NCBI GenBank assembly: GCA_023386555.1
Contig: JAEWJK010000001.1
Location: 248,001-312,000 of the forward strand
Direction of reading: 5' to 3'
Source of the DNA: Bacteroidota bacterium
Lineage (GTDB): Bacteria; Bacteroidota; Bacteroidia; Chitinophagales; Chitinophagaceae
DNA length: 64,000 nt
Position 1 is the first letter of the stretch, and each line of letters begins with the position of its first letter. The notes under the pieces were generated by a model, which searched no databases, had not been told where the DNA came from, and saw only the letters and a list, made by a program, of their open reading frames with translations. A program made the position numbers and the translations under genes. Positions 43,188 to 50,777 of this stretch are shown piece by piece.

Positions 43188-44000
43188 ATGAAGCTACATC
43201 AGTTGATATTTACCATTATTCTTTCACTGTCTGCAACATTTGTTACAGCACAGCAGGATAGTGTACGTACTGTTCCATCAGCCAAAAATGGATTTGCTTC
43301 TTTTTTTCCAAAACCCATCAGCGAATCATCCCCGGAATTCAAAGCAGCAGATTCAGTGTTTCGTAAAGCTGCTTTATACACTTACGGTTTAAACAGGTCC
43401 GTTTTCTTTGATGCATATAAAGGGTATCAGTATCTTTTATCGCAGGGTAAACTTTCAAATCCTGGTTTGCTTACGATTGCCGATTATAGTCAGAGTGCAA
43501 AAAAGAAAAGACTATATGTGATCGATATGAATGAAGGCAAAGTGCTCTTCAACACTTTTGTTTCTCATGGAAAAAATTCCGGCAAAGGTGAATATGCATC
43601 CGATTTTTCTAATAGCCAGCATTCTAACAAAAGTAGCGTTGGTTTTATGATCACTGCCGAAACATATACTGGTATTGCAGGCTACAGTTTGAGATTAGAT
43701 GGCGTAGAAGATAAGATAAATGACCAGGTAAGAATACGTAATATCGTTATGCATGGATCACAATTTGTGAATTACGAACGTATCTATGAAAAAGGAACGA
43801 TAGGCAATAGCCTTGGTTGTCCTGCCATTCCAATGTCTGATCACAAGCAGGTGATCGACAGAATAAAAAGTGGTAGCTGTTTATTTATTTACAGCGATGA
43901 ACCACATTACAAAAGAAGTTCAGCTATCCTCAACTCTACATTCGAATGGCCTGTTTTGAAAAAAGTTGCAGGTTCAGTGGCTGTTCAATCAGCCCAGTAA
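43188..44000 (+). CDS. Secreted murein L,D-transpeptidase-like protein (YkuD-type catalytic domain)
   Basis: Envelope protein of 270 residues with a signal peptide ending TFVTAQQ. After a polar linker (about 25-75) it has LLTIADYSQSAKKKRLYVIDMN, the family SHGKNSGKG near residue 125, VMHGSQFVNYE with the histidine near 189, and the active-site cysteine in SLGCPAIPMSD near 211. This is the pattern of the Bacteroidota L,D-transpeptidase catalytic-like family (PF13645). It probably modifies peptidoglycan cross-links. It converges with the gene at 44002, only 2 bp apart. Confidence 0.88.
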   Translation: MKLHQLIFTIILSLSATFVTAQQDSVRTVPSAKNGFASFFPKPISESSPEFKAADSVFRKAALYTYGLNRSVFFDAYKGYQYLLSQGKLSNPGLLTIADYSQSAKKKRLYVIDMNEGKVLFNTFVSHGKNSGKGEYASDFSNSQHSNKSSVGFMITAETYTGIAGYSLRLDGVEDKINDQVRIRNIVMHGSQFVNYERIYEKGTIGNSLGCPAIPMSDHKQVIDRIKSGSCLFIYSDEPHYKRSSAILNSTFEWPVLKKVAGSVAVQSAQ

Positions 44001-44001
44001 A

Positions 44002-44658
44002 TCAGAAAGTAAAATAGTAAGCGATCAGTTGACAGGCTATTCCTAAGATCAATCCTGTGTAAATCTCTTTGTTGGTATGATCAGACACAATGAATCGTGA
44101 TGTGCAAACAATTCCTGCTAACAGCCATGCAATACTGATCGGAACACCAATGTGCAGTGAGCTGGTAAATCCAAGTATGGTAATAAAAGCTGCACCGCTT
44201 CCTACACCAATAGCATGCATACTGATCTTAAAAAAATTATTGATCACCAAAGCAACAGGTGTAGTAAGAAAAATTCCAAGAAATAAAACCCGTAAAGAAT
44301 AAGGCTGATCTGTAAAATTTTTACTCAGGTACCAAAGCCACCAGTAAAACACCATTACGATCATGTAAGGGGCAATTCTTTCTTTTGCCGTTTTCAGGAA
44401 AATGCTGTCGATGAATTTCAATCGCCATAACAAAAACACTGCAACAGCCGGAAAAAATGCTGTGTTGATGAACACAACTACAGTTCTGAACAAAGATTGT
44501 GTACCCATCATTCCCGAAAATTCGTAAGGGAACATCTGGGTGACAAAATAATAAACATAAGTAGGGATGAATAAAGGATGAAACACATATGAGATCACCT
44601 TTGCAAAAATCCTCAATGCTGCAGGAGCATTGTACGTTTGTACTACTTGTTCGTTCAT
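44002..44658 (-). CDS. Polytopic membrane protein, PAP2-like, unknown function
   Basis: 218 residues with about six membrane helices. The C-terminal part has KISMHAIGVGSGAAF near residue 152 and SRFIVSDHTNKEIYTG near 195, an arrangement that resembles phosphatidic-acid phosphatase (PAP2) motifs but lacks a clear PSGH segment. It is commonly left as a hypothetical membrane protein in Bacteroidota. The gene is 5 bp from rpoN on the same strand, so they may be co-transcribed. Confidence 0.65.
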   Translation of the reverse strand: MNEQVVQTYNAPAALRIFAKVISYVFHPLFIPTYVYYFVTQMFPYEFSGMMGTQSLFRTVVVFINTAFFPAVAVFLLWRLKFIDSIFLKTAKERIAPYMIVMVFYWWLWYLSKNFTDQPYSLRVLFLGIFLTTPVALVINNFFKISMHAIGVGSGAAFITILGFTSSLHIGVPISIAWLLAGIVCTSRFIVSDHTNKEIYTGLILGIACQLIAYYFTF

Positions 44659-44663
44659 GGAGG

Positions 44664-46151
44664 TTATAATTCCTTTCGCAGCCTGGCAACAGGTATATTC
44701 AATTGCTCCCTGTATTTTGCCACTGTTCTGCGTGCAATGTTATAACCTTTTTCCTGTAAAAGTTCAGTGAGACGTTCGTCGCTCAGTGGTTTGTGTTTAT
44801 CCTCGGCTTCAATCAGATCACTCAAAATCTTCTTCACCTCTCTTGTGCTCACCTCTTCTCCGGTATCTGTACTTAACGATTCACTAAAGAAGAATTTAAG
44901 ACGATATGTCCCAAACTCAGTCTGAACAAATTTGCTGTTTGCCACACGGCTTACGGTAGAAATATCAAGACCTGTTATTTCAGCAATATCTTTCAAGATC
45001 ATAGGACGAAGCATTGTTTCATCGCCTGTTAAAAAGAAATCATGCTGGTAGTTCATGATAGCTCCCATAGTGCTCAGCAAAGTATGCTGACGCTGTTTGA
45101 TCATGTCTATGAACCACTTGGCAGAATCTATTTTTTGCTTAATGAAAAGAACTGCTTCTTTTTGTCGCTTATCTTTCTTTTGTCCTTTATCATAATCCTT
45201 CAGCATGTCACGGTAACCTTCACTGATCCTGAGGTCAGGTGCATTCCTGGCATTCAGTGTTAATTCCAGTTTGCCGTTATTGTTGATGATAAAGAAGTCA
45301 GGAACAATATAACTTTCAGCTTTATTAATTTCACCAACATTACCACCCGGTTTCGGATTCAGTTTGATGATCTGATTAATCACATCTTTCAACTGTTCAT
45401 CACTCAGATTCAATCCACGCTGAATTTTCTCGTAATGTTTCTTTGTAAACTCGTCGAAGTATTTATCCAATACAGCAATGGCTATTTCTACCCCTTTACC
45501 ATCTTTCAGTTTTCTTCTTAATTGAATTAATAAACATTCTCTCAGGTCTCTTGCACAAATTCCAGGAGGATCAAATTGCTGAATTTGTTTAATGATCTCT
45601 TCAATCTCTGCTTCAGTAGCATCTACGTTTTGCCGGAAAGCAAGATCATCGCAAATAGAAGATAATTCTCTCCTGATATATCCATCATCATCAATACTTC
45701 CTACAACCTGCTCAGCAATCTTGAATGTTCTTTCATCAAGATTCAACATTCCCAGCTGGTCCATCAACAGATCATGAAAACTACCTTCAATCTTAAAAGG
45801 CATCGTTTTTTTATCGTCAGCCTCAGGATAGTTATCATCTTTTAATTTATAATCACCTACATCATCATCTCCTTCACTCACATAATCACTTATGTCTATG
45901 TTATCATAATCATCCTCACTGCCATCCATTTCATATTCTTCCTCCGCTTCGGTTGACTGAAATTCATCTTTCATTTCGTCTGAAGCATCTGTTCCTTCTT
46001 CGGCTACTTCCAATGCAGGATTTTCTTCCAACTCTTCTTTAATACGCTCTTCCAGGTTGGCAGTAGGTATCTGCAGCAATTTCATTAATTGAATTTGCTG
46101 CGGCGAAAGCTTTTGTAATAATTTCTGTTGTAAGGTTTGACTTAATGCCAT
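44664..46151 (-). CDS. rpoN: RNA polymerase sigma-54 factor RpoN
   Basis: Sigma-54, which needs an activator ATPase to open promoters. 495 residues. The glutamine-rich N-terminal region I (SQTLQQKLLQKLSPQQIQL) is followed by an acidic region (about 45-110), the core-binding domain (about 125-320) and the DNA-binding C-terminus with the RpoN box ARRTVAKYREQ near 474. The family plan is complete. Bacteroidota often keep a single rpoN. A palindrome that covers its predicted start site suggests regulation of the gene itself. Confidence 0.95.
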   Translation of the reverse strand: MALSQTLQQKLLQKLSPQQIQLMKLLQIPTANLEERIKEELEENPALEVAEEGTDASDEMKDEFQSTEAEEEYEMDGSEDDYDNIDISDYVSEGDDDVGDYKLKDDNYPEADDKKTMPFKIEGSFHDLLMDQLGMLNLDERTFKIAEQVVGSIDDDGYIRRELSSICDDLAFRQNVDATEAEIEEIIKQIQQFDPPGICARDLRECLLIQLRRKLKDGKGVEIAIAVLDKYFDEFTKKHYEKIQRGLNLSDEQLKDVINQIIKLNPKPGGNVGEINKAESYIVPDFFIINNNGKLELTLNARNAPDLRISEGYRDMLKDYDKGQKKDKRQKEAVLFIKQKIDSAKWFIDMIKQRQHTLLSTMGAIMNYQHDFFLTGDETMLRPMILKDIAEITGLDISTVSRVANSKFVQTEFGTYRLKFFFSESLSTDTGEEVSTREVKKILSDLIEAEDKHKPLSDERLTELLQEKGYNIARRTVAKYREQLNIPVARLRKEL

Positions 46152-46207
46152 TTCGTAGATCCTCTTAATTCGGTTACAAAATCAATCTTTTTTACTAGCG
46201 ATACAGG

Positions 46208-46230
46208 CTGTAAATTTACAGACAAAGCTA
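46208..46230 (-). promoter_or_regulatory. rpoN promoter with a perfect palindrome at the start site
   Basis: On the reverse strand a TAGCTTTG -7 box is at 46223-46230, and a perfect 14-bp palindrome CTGTAAATTTACAG occupies 46208-46221, just where transcription should begin. It lies between divergent genes and could control both. The missing clear -33 box makes the promoter tentative. Confidence 0.5.
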
Positions 46231-46236
46231 CCTTTT

Positions 46237-46539
46237 ATGCAATGCATAAAGATTTGTTTTTCTGTTATTTTCTTGCTATTTGCAGCTGAATGCATAGGGC
46301 AATCCGGTGCTGATTCTGTGATGAGTAAGCCATTGCTAATAATTAAACCCGATTCTTTCTCACAGCCAGTTAAAACTGCCGCTTTCTTTCCTGCCAATTT
46401 CTATGCCTCGAATCTTGGATTCTTTTGCAAAAAAGAAATTCAGTTTGAAAAGAAGACAAAAATCCCTTTGAAAATACGTTTGGGAAATTTTGAATATTGT
46501 AATTACCTGGAAGGAAAATCGTATAAATCATTTAGATGA
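46237..46539 (+). CDS. Small secreted protein upstream of the SixA-like phosphatase
   Basis: 100 residues with an N-terminal signal peptide (MQCIKICFSVIFLLFAAECIGQ). The mature part ends IPLKIRLGNFEYCNYLEGKSYK; a C-terminal RLGxxxYxxYLEGK block is familiar to me from short Bacteroidota proteins next to phosphohistidine phosphatases, but I cannot verify it. It overlaps the next gene by 4 bp (ATGA), so the two are translated together. Function unknown. Confidence 0.65.
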   Translation: MQCIKICFSVIFLLFAAECIGQSGADSVMSKPLLIIKPDSFSQPVKTAAFFPANFYASNLGFFCKKEIQFEKKTKIPLKIRLGNFEYCNYLEGKSYKSFR

Positions 46540-47030
46540 AAAAGCTTCTATTGATACGTCATGCAAAGAGTAGTTGGAATGATATCAGTCAACCGGATTT
46601 TGACAGGCCATTGAACGACAGAGGCAATAAGGATGCACCTAAAATGGCGAAACGATTACTGAAAGATGAAATAGAAATCGATGCTTTTGTTTCAAGTCCT
46701 GCAGTTCGTGCATTAACCACAGCTGAGTATTTTGCTGAAGCATACGACGTGAAGAAAAAAAATGTGATCACGGATCAGATATTATATCATCCTGCACCTG
46801 AAATTTTTTTTGAAATAATTTCTACGTTGGATGATGACCACAAAACTGTGGCGATTTTTTCCCACAACCCTGGCATTACCGAATTTGTAAATCGACTCAC
46901 CAATGTTCGTATAGATGATATGCCTACCTGTGCAATTTTTGGGGTGAAGGCCGATATAAAAAGCTGGAAATCTTTCCAGGAAGCAGAAAAGAAATTCTGG
47001 TTCTTCGATTACCCGAAGAATGATGATTGA
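46536..47030 (+). CDS. SixA-like phosphohistidine phosphatase
   Basis: Histidine-phosphatase-superfamily protein of 164 residues. The catalytic motif is LLIRHAKSSW near residue 8, with DRPLNDRG and a second His in FSHNPGITEFVN near 110, and the acid/base region SSPAVRALTTAEYF near 53. This is the SixA subset, which removes phosphate from phosphohistidine in phosphorelay proteins. It is coupled to the small secreted-protein gene ahead of it. The direct target here is not known. Confidence 0.9.
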   Translation: MKKLLLIRHAKSSWNDISQPDFDRPLNDRGNKDAPKMAKRLLKDEIEIDAFVSSPAVRALTTAEYFAEAYDVKKKNVITDQILYHPAPEIFFEIISTLDDDHKTVAIFSHNPGITEFVNRLTNVRIDDMPTCAIFGVKADIKSWKSFQEAEKKFWFFDYPKNDD

Positions 47031-47057
47031 GGCTGACTGTTGAATAAAGATAAAAAC

Positions 47058-47092
47058 GATGAAGTGATTGCGACGCAACGAAGATGCTATGA
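47058..47092 (+). repeat. Copy i of the interspersed GACRCAAC element
   Basis: GATGAAGTGATTGCGACGCA continuing ACGAAGATG at about 47060-47085. Matches copy a on the opposite strand over 20 bp. It begins about 30 bp past the SixA-like stop, between convergent genes. Confidence 0.7.
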
Positions 47093-47110
47093 AAATATGC
47101 TGCTGGTATT

Positions 47111-48016
47111 TTATTCTTCGATTGCTGAAACTTTGTTCGATTTAAAATTAGCCAGGTACACTCCTGCAAAAATCAGTATTGCTGAAAGGGCTTTTGACAA
47201 GGTGAACTCTTCACCGATAAATATCATTGCTATGATGGCAGCAAATACTGGCTGCGTATATATATAAGCTCCTGTAGCAGTAGCGCCCAACACAGAAACA
47301 CCGTAGATATTAAACAGGTAAGAGAAAAAAGTTGCGGCAAAAACAACAAATGAGATGGCAGCCCAATGGCCAGGTTCAATGGCTTGCCAGTCTGTTGCAG
47401 TGAACTCATTCCAGCCTATTGGCAGAATAATGAAAAGCCCGATGGTAAATATCCAGCGAATCACTTGTAAAGCCGTATATTTTTCCATTAACGGACGAAC
47501 CATTACAAGATAAAAACCATACAGAATTGCATTCAGCAAAACATACATATCGCCACGAATAATATCAGAGGCCGATTGCAAAGAATCTTTTTGTATGATA
47601 AGATTTACTGCACCGCCAATACCCAAAGCAAGCCCAAGAAACTTTACAAGGTTTAGTTTTTCCTTCAGTATCCATGCTGCGATAAAAGTGATGAATATCG
47701 GCGTAGCCAACATTAGCAATGCAGCATGAATAGAAGTGGTGAGTGCAAGTCCTTTGATAAAGAAAAGCTGATTTAATGCAACTCCGGCAGCACCACAAAT
47801 GATGAATCGGATTACATCTTTCCTTGTTACTTGAAATCTGCCGGGCTTGAAAGCAAAAAATATCCAGAAGAGAATTGTGGTAACAAGAATACGCACAACA
47901 TTCAATGCCAATGGTTGAATAGCTGAAGGTGTTACATACTTAACCACACTGAAGTTAGCTCCGAAAATAAAATTTGCGCCGAGTACTGCTAAGTGTGCTT
48001 TTGTCCTTTTGTTCAT
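47111..48016 (-). CDS. EamA/DMT-family transporter
   Basis: Ten-helix membrane protein of 301 residues with two EamA repeats (about residues 8-145 and 160-295): the first starts LAVLGANFIFGANFSVVKYV, the second GDMYVLLNAILYGFYLVMVRPL; GAYIYTQPVFAAIIAMIFIGEE is the conserved C-terminal helix. DMT carriers export metabolites such as amino acids; the substrate is unknown. It overlaps the glycosyltransferase gene upstream by 4 bp. Confidence 0.9.
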   Translation of the reverse strand: MNKRTKAHLAVLGANFIFGANFSVVKYVTPSAIQPLALNVVRILVTTILFWIFFAFKPGRFQVTRKDVIRFIICGAAGVALNQLFFIKGLALTTSIHAALLMLATPIFITFIAAWILKEKLNLVKFLGLALGIGGAVNLIIQKDSLQSASDIIRGDMYVLLNAILYGFYLVMVRPLMEKYTALQVIRWIFTIGLFIILPIGWNEFTATDWQAIEPGHWAAISFVVFAATFFSYLFNIYGVSVLGATATGAYIYTQPVFAAIIAMIFIGEEFTLSKALSAILIFAGVYLANFKSNKVSAIEE

Positions 48017-49125
48017 GAAGCTGCAAAGCTACTCTGAGTTTCTGTTCTAAAATATTGAGATAAGAAATCATTTATAATAGCATCAAGCATATTTGGTGTT
48101 ACAGCAAATGGTTTGAACTGGAATGATGCAGCTTCCTGCAATGTCTTTACTATGTTAAAATTGGACTGTGCTGTTGAATAGGCCAGTCCTTGCTTCATCA
48201 GGTAAGCAGCAAGATATTCCTGTTCTGTTTGTCCTGGTGTTGGAATGAATACTGCCTGCTTTTGCAATGCAGCAATTTCCATTACAGTCGTATAGCCAGA
48301 TCTGCTGATAATGTATTCTGCACCGTTCAATGCTTTTTCAAGATCAGCTCCGTTTAAATGATTTACAACTGTAACATTTGCAGGAACTGAAAGTGTTTCA
48401 TTATCTCCCGGTTTTCCTCTTACTATCAACACATCATCTTTCAATTGGTTGATGTCCTTCAATATCAATTTTTCTAATAATGTTCTTTGTGGCTCCGGGC
48501 CTGAAATAACAAAAGCATATTTGTATCTCAATGCTGCCATTTGTTTTTTGAACCTGGAAAGTGGGCCAATATATTTTATAGGAAATGGATGCAATTCATC
48601 AAAATGAGATAATGCTCCGGCCAGTGAATTTTCTTCAGCATCAGGAACCCAACATTCTGTAAAACGACTGATGTATTTAAAATTCAGCTGCCTGACCTTT
48701 CTCTCCATCCACTTATATGGAACCTGAATCTGTAATTGGTGGGTGAGGAAAATGCAGGGCACTTTTTCAGTATATAATCCATACCGATTATCTGATATTA
48801 CAAGGTTGATATTATATTGATCAATGATCTTCTGCAGCCATTTTTGCTCATACTTTATTGCCGACAATATTTTAGGAACCTGTACGGCAATTTTCAATGG
48901 TAAGGTCAATTTATTTGCACTATACTCAACATTATATCCTTTCAGCTTCAAAAAATGTAGTTGAGGAAATTCCTGCTTCAGCAAATGTTCACCTGCACCA
49001 TCAGTAGCAATGATCGCTTCCCAACCGAGTTTGAGAAAAGCTTTCACCATAGGAATGCATCGTGTAGCATGACCTAAACCCCAATCTAACGGAGCAATCA
49101 GAACCTTTTTGTTGTTAAAATTCAT
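48013..49125 (-). CDS. GT28/MurG-like glycosyltransferase
   Basis: 370 residues with a GT-B fold. The N-terminal WGLGHATRCIPMVKAFLK is typical, the middle NLVISDNRYGLY, LTHQLQIQVPYKWMERK, and the C-terminal nucleotide-binding region VISGPEPQRTLLE, EYIISRSGYTTVMEIAALQKQAVFIPTPGQTEQEYLA matches UDP-sugar glycosyltransferases. The family is common in Bacteroidota and its acceptor is not known. It overlaps the DMT gene by 4 bp, suggesting translational coupling. Confidence 0.85.
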   Translation of the reverse strand: MNFNNKKVLIAPLDWGLGHATRCIPMVKAFLKLGWEAIIATDGAGEHLLKQEFPQLHFLKLKGYNVEYSANKLTLPLKIAVQVPKILSAIKYEQKWLQKIIDQYNINLVISDNRYGLYTEKVPCIFLTHQLQIQVPYKWMERKVRQLNFKYISRFTECWVPDAEENSLAGALSHFDELHPFPIKYIGPLSRFKKQMAALRYKYAFVISGPEPQRTLLEKLILKDINQLKDDVLIVRGKPGDNETLSVPANVTVVNHLNGADLEKALNGAEYIISRSGYTTVMEIAALQKQAVFIPTPGQTEQEYLAAYLMKQGLAYSTAQSNFNIVKTLQEAASFQFKPFAVTPNMLDAIINDFLSQYFRTETQSSFAAS

Positions 49126-49191
49126 ATTTGAAAAGGCAACCTTGCAATATTAGGCAGGAAATTCAGTTATTTTACATCACAGTACAATTAT

Positions 49192-49320
49192 ATGAAAATA
49201 CGCTTCACTCAATTGGCATTGGCCTTGCTTATAGTAAGTATGTTAGGCGTAACATCCTGCTCAAAGTCTCTCTTCAAAAAGAGCAACACAAAGTACTGTG
49301 GGTGTCCGTCTAGCAGATAA
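49192..49320 (+). CDS. Very small lipoprotein, 42 residues, unknown function
   Basis: Open frame of 43 codons including the stop: MKIRFTQLALALLIVSMLGV then TSC, a clear lipoprotein signal with cysteine at position 23, then a basic stretch SLFKKSNTK and a cysteine-rich end YCGCPSSR. Too short for ordinary gene calling. The signal sequence, lipobox and clean stop are good evidence; the CGCP end resembles short lipoproteins I recall from other Bacteroidota (not verified). It is 27 bp ahead of an 82-residue gene on the same strand, likely its operon partner. Confidence 0.6.
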   Translation: MKIRFTQLALALLIVSMLGVTSCSKSLFKKSNTKYCGCPSSR

Positions 49321-49347
49321 GTTCACAGTTTAAGTTGGGAGGGGAAC

Positions 49348-49596
49348 ATGCATTACGGAGGCCGTGATTTGTTAGTGCTGTCTAATAAGATCAGCTTAAC
49401 GCCACAACAATTAGAAAAAGAGCTGCAATTGCTGCACGAACTATTGTACAGCATTGAAACTGCTAATCACTTTTGTACCGCAAACGAAGTGATCAATTTG
49501 AATAATTACAAGATCATTTCAAAACCCCAGCACATCGAAAAAGCAGTTCGTGAAGCTGAGATGAGGCCTTTCATATTTATTTTTAATAAGAATTAG
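49348..49596 (+). CDS. Small hypothetical protein, 82 residues
   Basis: An open frame that starts MHYGGRDLLVLSNKISLTPQ and has a protein-like composition: amphipathic helices in LEKELQLLHELLYSIE and a Lys/Glu-rich middle. No family recognised and no signal peptide. Its start is 27 bp after the small lipoprotein. The reading frame could be chance at this length, so confidence is moderate. Confidence 0.45.
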   Translation: MHYGGRDLLVLSNKISLTPQQLEKELQLLHELLYSIETANHFCTANEVINLNNYKIISKPQHIEKAVREAEMRPFIFIFNKN

Positions 49597-49623
49597 GTAG
49601 CCAGCGTTTGCAACTTCATTCAT

Positions 49624-49652
49624 CTTTACTTGCGTCGCACTCTTGTACAAAT
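49624..49652 (-). repeat. Copy j of the interspersed GACRCAAC element
   Basis: TTTACTTGCGTCGCACTCTT continuing GTAC at 49625-49648, on the reverse strand the AGTGCGACGCAA subtype followed by GTAAAG, exactly as in copy d-left. It begins 28 bp past the stop of the 82-residue gene. Confidence 0.85.
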
Positions 49653-49798
49653 GTATCGTTGTGGATCTTTTAAGGTCAAACTGTGAAAAACAAAGGCTGT
49701 CAGGCTCAACTCTTAAACTCTGAAGCAAAATTCTAACTGGTTATCAATGGTCCTGATAGTCTAAAACCTTAAATTCTGCCAATATTTAGATATTTGCC

Positions 49799-49829
49799 TT
49801 TGACTTTATCCTTCACAACCTTACCTTTG
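49799..49829 (+). promoter_or_regulatory. Promoter of rpmH-rnpA-yidD
   Basis: -33 TTTG at 49799-49802 and a perfect -7 box TACCTTTG at 49822-49829, spaced 19 bp. This is the standard Bacteroidota promoter arrangement; transcription should start near 49834, giving a leader of about 75 nt to rpmH. Confidence 0.7.
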
Positions 49830-49909
49830 CCGTCCTTTCACAAAACGGTGGTATGGTGACCACGGTTGAAGTTGAAACAAAATTTTAAGGGTTAGCAAAA
49901 CAAAACAAA

Positions 49910-50065
49910 ATGAAACGTACATTTCAACCACATAATCGCAGAAGAAAATCAGTACATGGTTTTCGTAAACGTATGGAAACTGCCAATGGCCGTAAAGTAT
50001 TGGCCAGCAGAAGAGCGAAAGGCCGTAAGAAACTAACTGTTTCTGACGAGAGAAAATTAAAGTAA
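49910..50065 (+). CDS. rpmH: 50S ribosomal protein L34
   Basis: 51-residue ribosomal protein: MKRTFQPHNRRRKSVHGF, RMETANGRKVLASRRAKGR and a short acidic/basic tail. The sequence matches L34 along its full length, with the C-terminal KLTVSDERKLK extension typical of Bacteroidota. Short enough to be missed by length filters. First gene of the rpmH-rnpA-yidD unit, with a strong promoter and a 3' hairpin. Confidence 0.97.
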   Translation: MKRTFQPHNRRRKSVHGFRKRMETANGRKVLASRRAKGRKKLTVSDERKLK

Positions 50066-50090
50066 TCAATAGGTTACAATAAAACTGAAA

Positions 50091-50115
50091 GCCTCATCTT
50101 TGATGGGGCTTTTTT
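50091..50115 (+). terminator. Hairpin with T-tract between rpmH and rnpA
   Basis: GCCTCATC / GATGGGGC (8-bp stem with one G-U, TTT loop) followed by six T. It lies 25 bp past rpmH and directly ahead of rnpA, so it would act as partial terminator giving more L34 than RNase P protein. Confidence 0.65.
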
Positions 50116-50117
50116 AT

Positions 50118-50525
50118 ATGGCAAAAACTTTCAGTTATAATAAACACGAAAAATTAAAAAGCCGAAAGCTTATTGAACAGCTTTTTGCGAAAGGTAAAGC
50201 CATCAATGCTCATCCCTTAAGGTTGATCTATTTCATTCCTGAAGAGAAAATGGATAATCAACTTAAAATTGGAGTTACTGTAAGTTCGAGGAACTTTAAG
50301 AAAGCTGTTCATCGAAATCGTATTAAACGATTGATGAGAGAAGCTTACCGGTTGAACAAGGCTGAGTTGGTAGATCACATTGAAGGTTCACAAAAACAAA
50401 TCGCAGCTTTTATTATTTATACTGATAAGAGTTTACCGGAATTCGATCTTATCCAGCAAAAAATGAAAGTACTTTTGAATAAACTTATCAAAGCCACCAG
50501 TGAAGCTGCTGCAACAAATTCTTAG
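50118..50525 (+). CDS. rnpA: RNase P protein component
   Basis: Binds the RNase P RNA to process tRNA 5' ends. 135 residues from the ATG at 50118 (MAKTFSYNKHEKLKSRKLIE); an earlier in-frame ATG at 50100 would lie inside the terminator hairpin. The RNR motif is AVHRNRIKRLMREAYR near residue 60. Length matches the family. It overlaps yidD by 26 bp. Confidence 0.95.
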   Translation: MAKTFSYNKHEKLKSRKLIEQLFAKGKAINAHPLRLIYFIPEEKMDNQLKIGVTVSSRNFKKAVHRNRIKRLMREAYRLNKAELVDHIEGSQKQIAAFIIYTDKSLPEFDLIQQKMKVLLNKLIKATSEAAATNS

Positions 50526-50730
50526 TTTTCCCTTTCTGCTGATCATAAAGATCTACCAGTTGATCATTTCACCGATCCTGGGACCTAAATGCAGGTTCAC
50601 ACCGACCTGTTCTCACTATGCAGCTGATGCTTTAAAAAAATACGGCTTGTTTAAAGGGGGATGGATGGCTGCCAAAAGAATTGCAAGATGCAGGCCTGGT
50701 GGTGGTAGTGGATTTGATCCTGTACCATAA
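50500..50730 (+). CDS. yidD: Membrane protein insertion efficiency factor YidD
   Basis: 76-residue YidD, helping YidC-dependent insertion. The family signature IIKIYQLIISPILGPKCRFTPTCSHYAADAL, with conserved cysteines near residues 30 and 36, and RIARCRPGGGSGFDPVP at the end are clear. The start is a GTG at 50500 inside rnpA. It belongs to the normal rpmH-rnpA-yidD order; yidC is not adjacent in the window. Confidence 0.94.
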   Translation: MKLLQQILSFPFLLIIKIYQLIISPILGPKCRFTPTCSHYAADALKKYGLFKGGWMAAKRIARCRPGGGSGFDPVP

Positions 50731-50760
50731 AAAAGCCACCTCAAAAGAGATGGCTTATAA
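50731..50760 (-). terminator. Intrinsic terminator of the SurA-like gene
   Basis: AGCCATCTC / GAGGTGGCT (reverse strand, one G-U) with TTTT loop, followed by TTTTTTATGG. It sits between the stop of yidD and that of the SurA-like gene. Confidence 0.7.
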
Positions 50761-50777
50761 TATTTCTTAGACTGACG

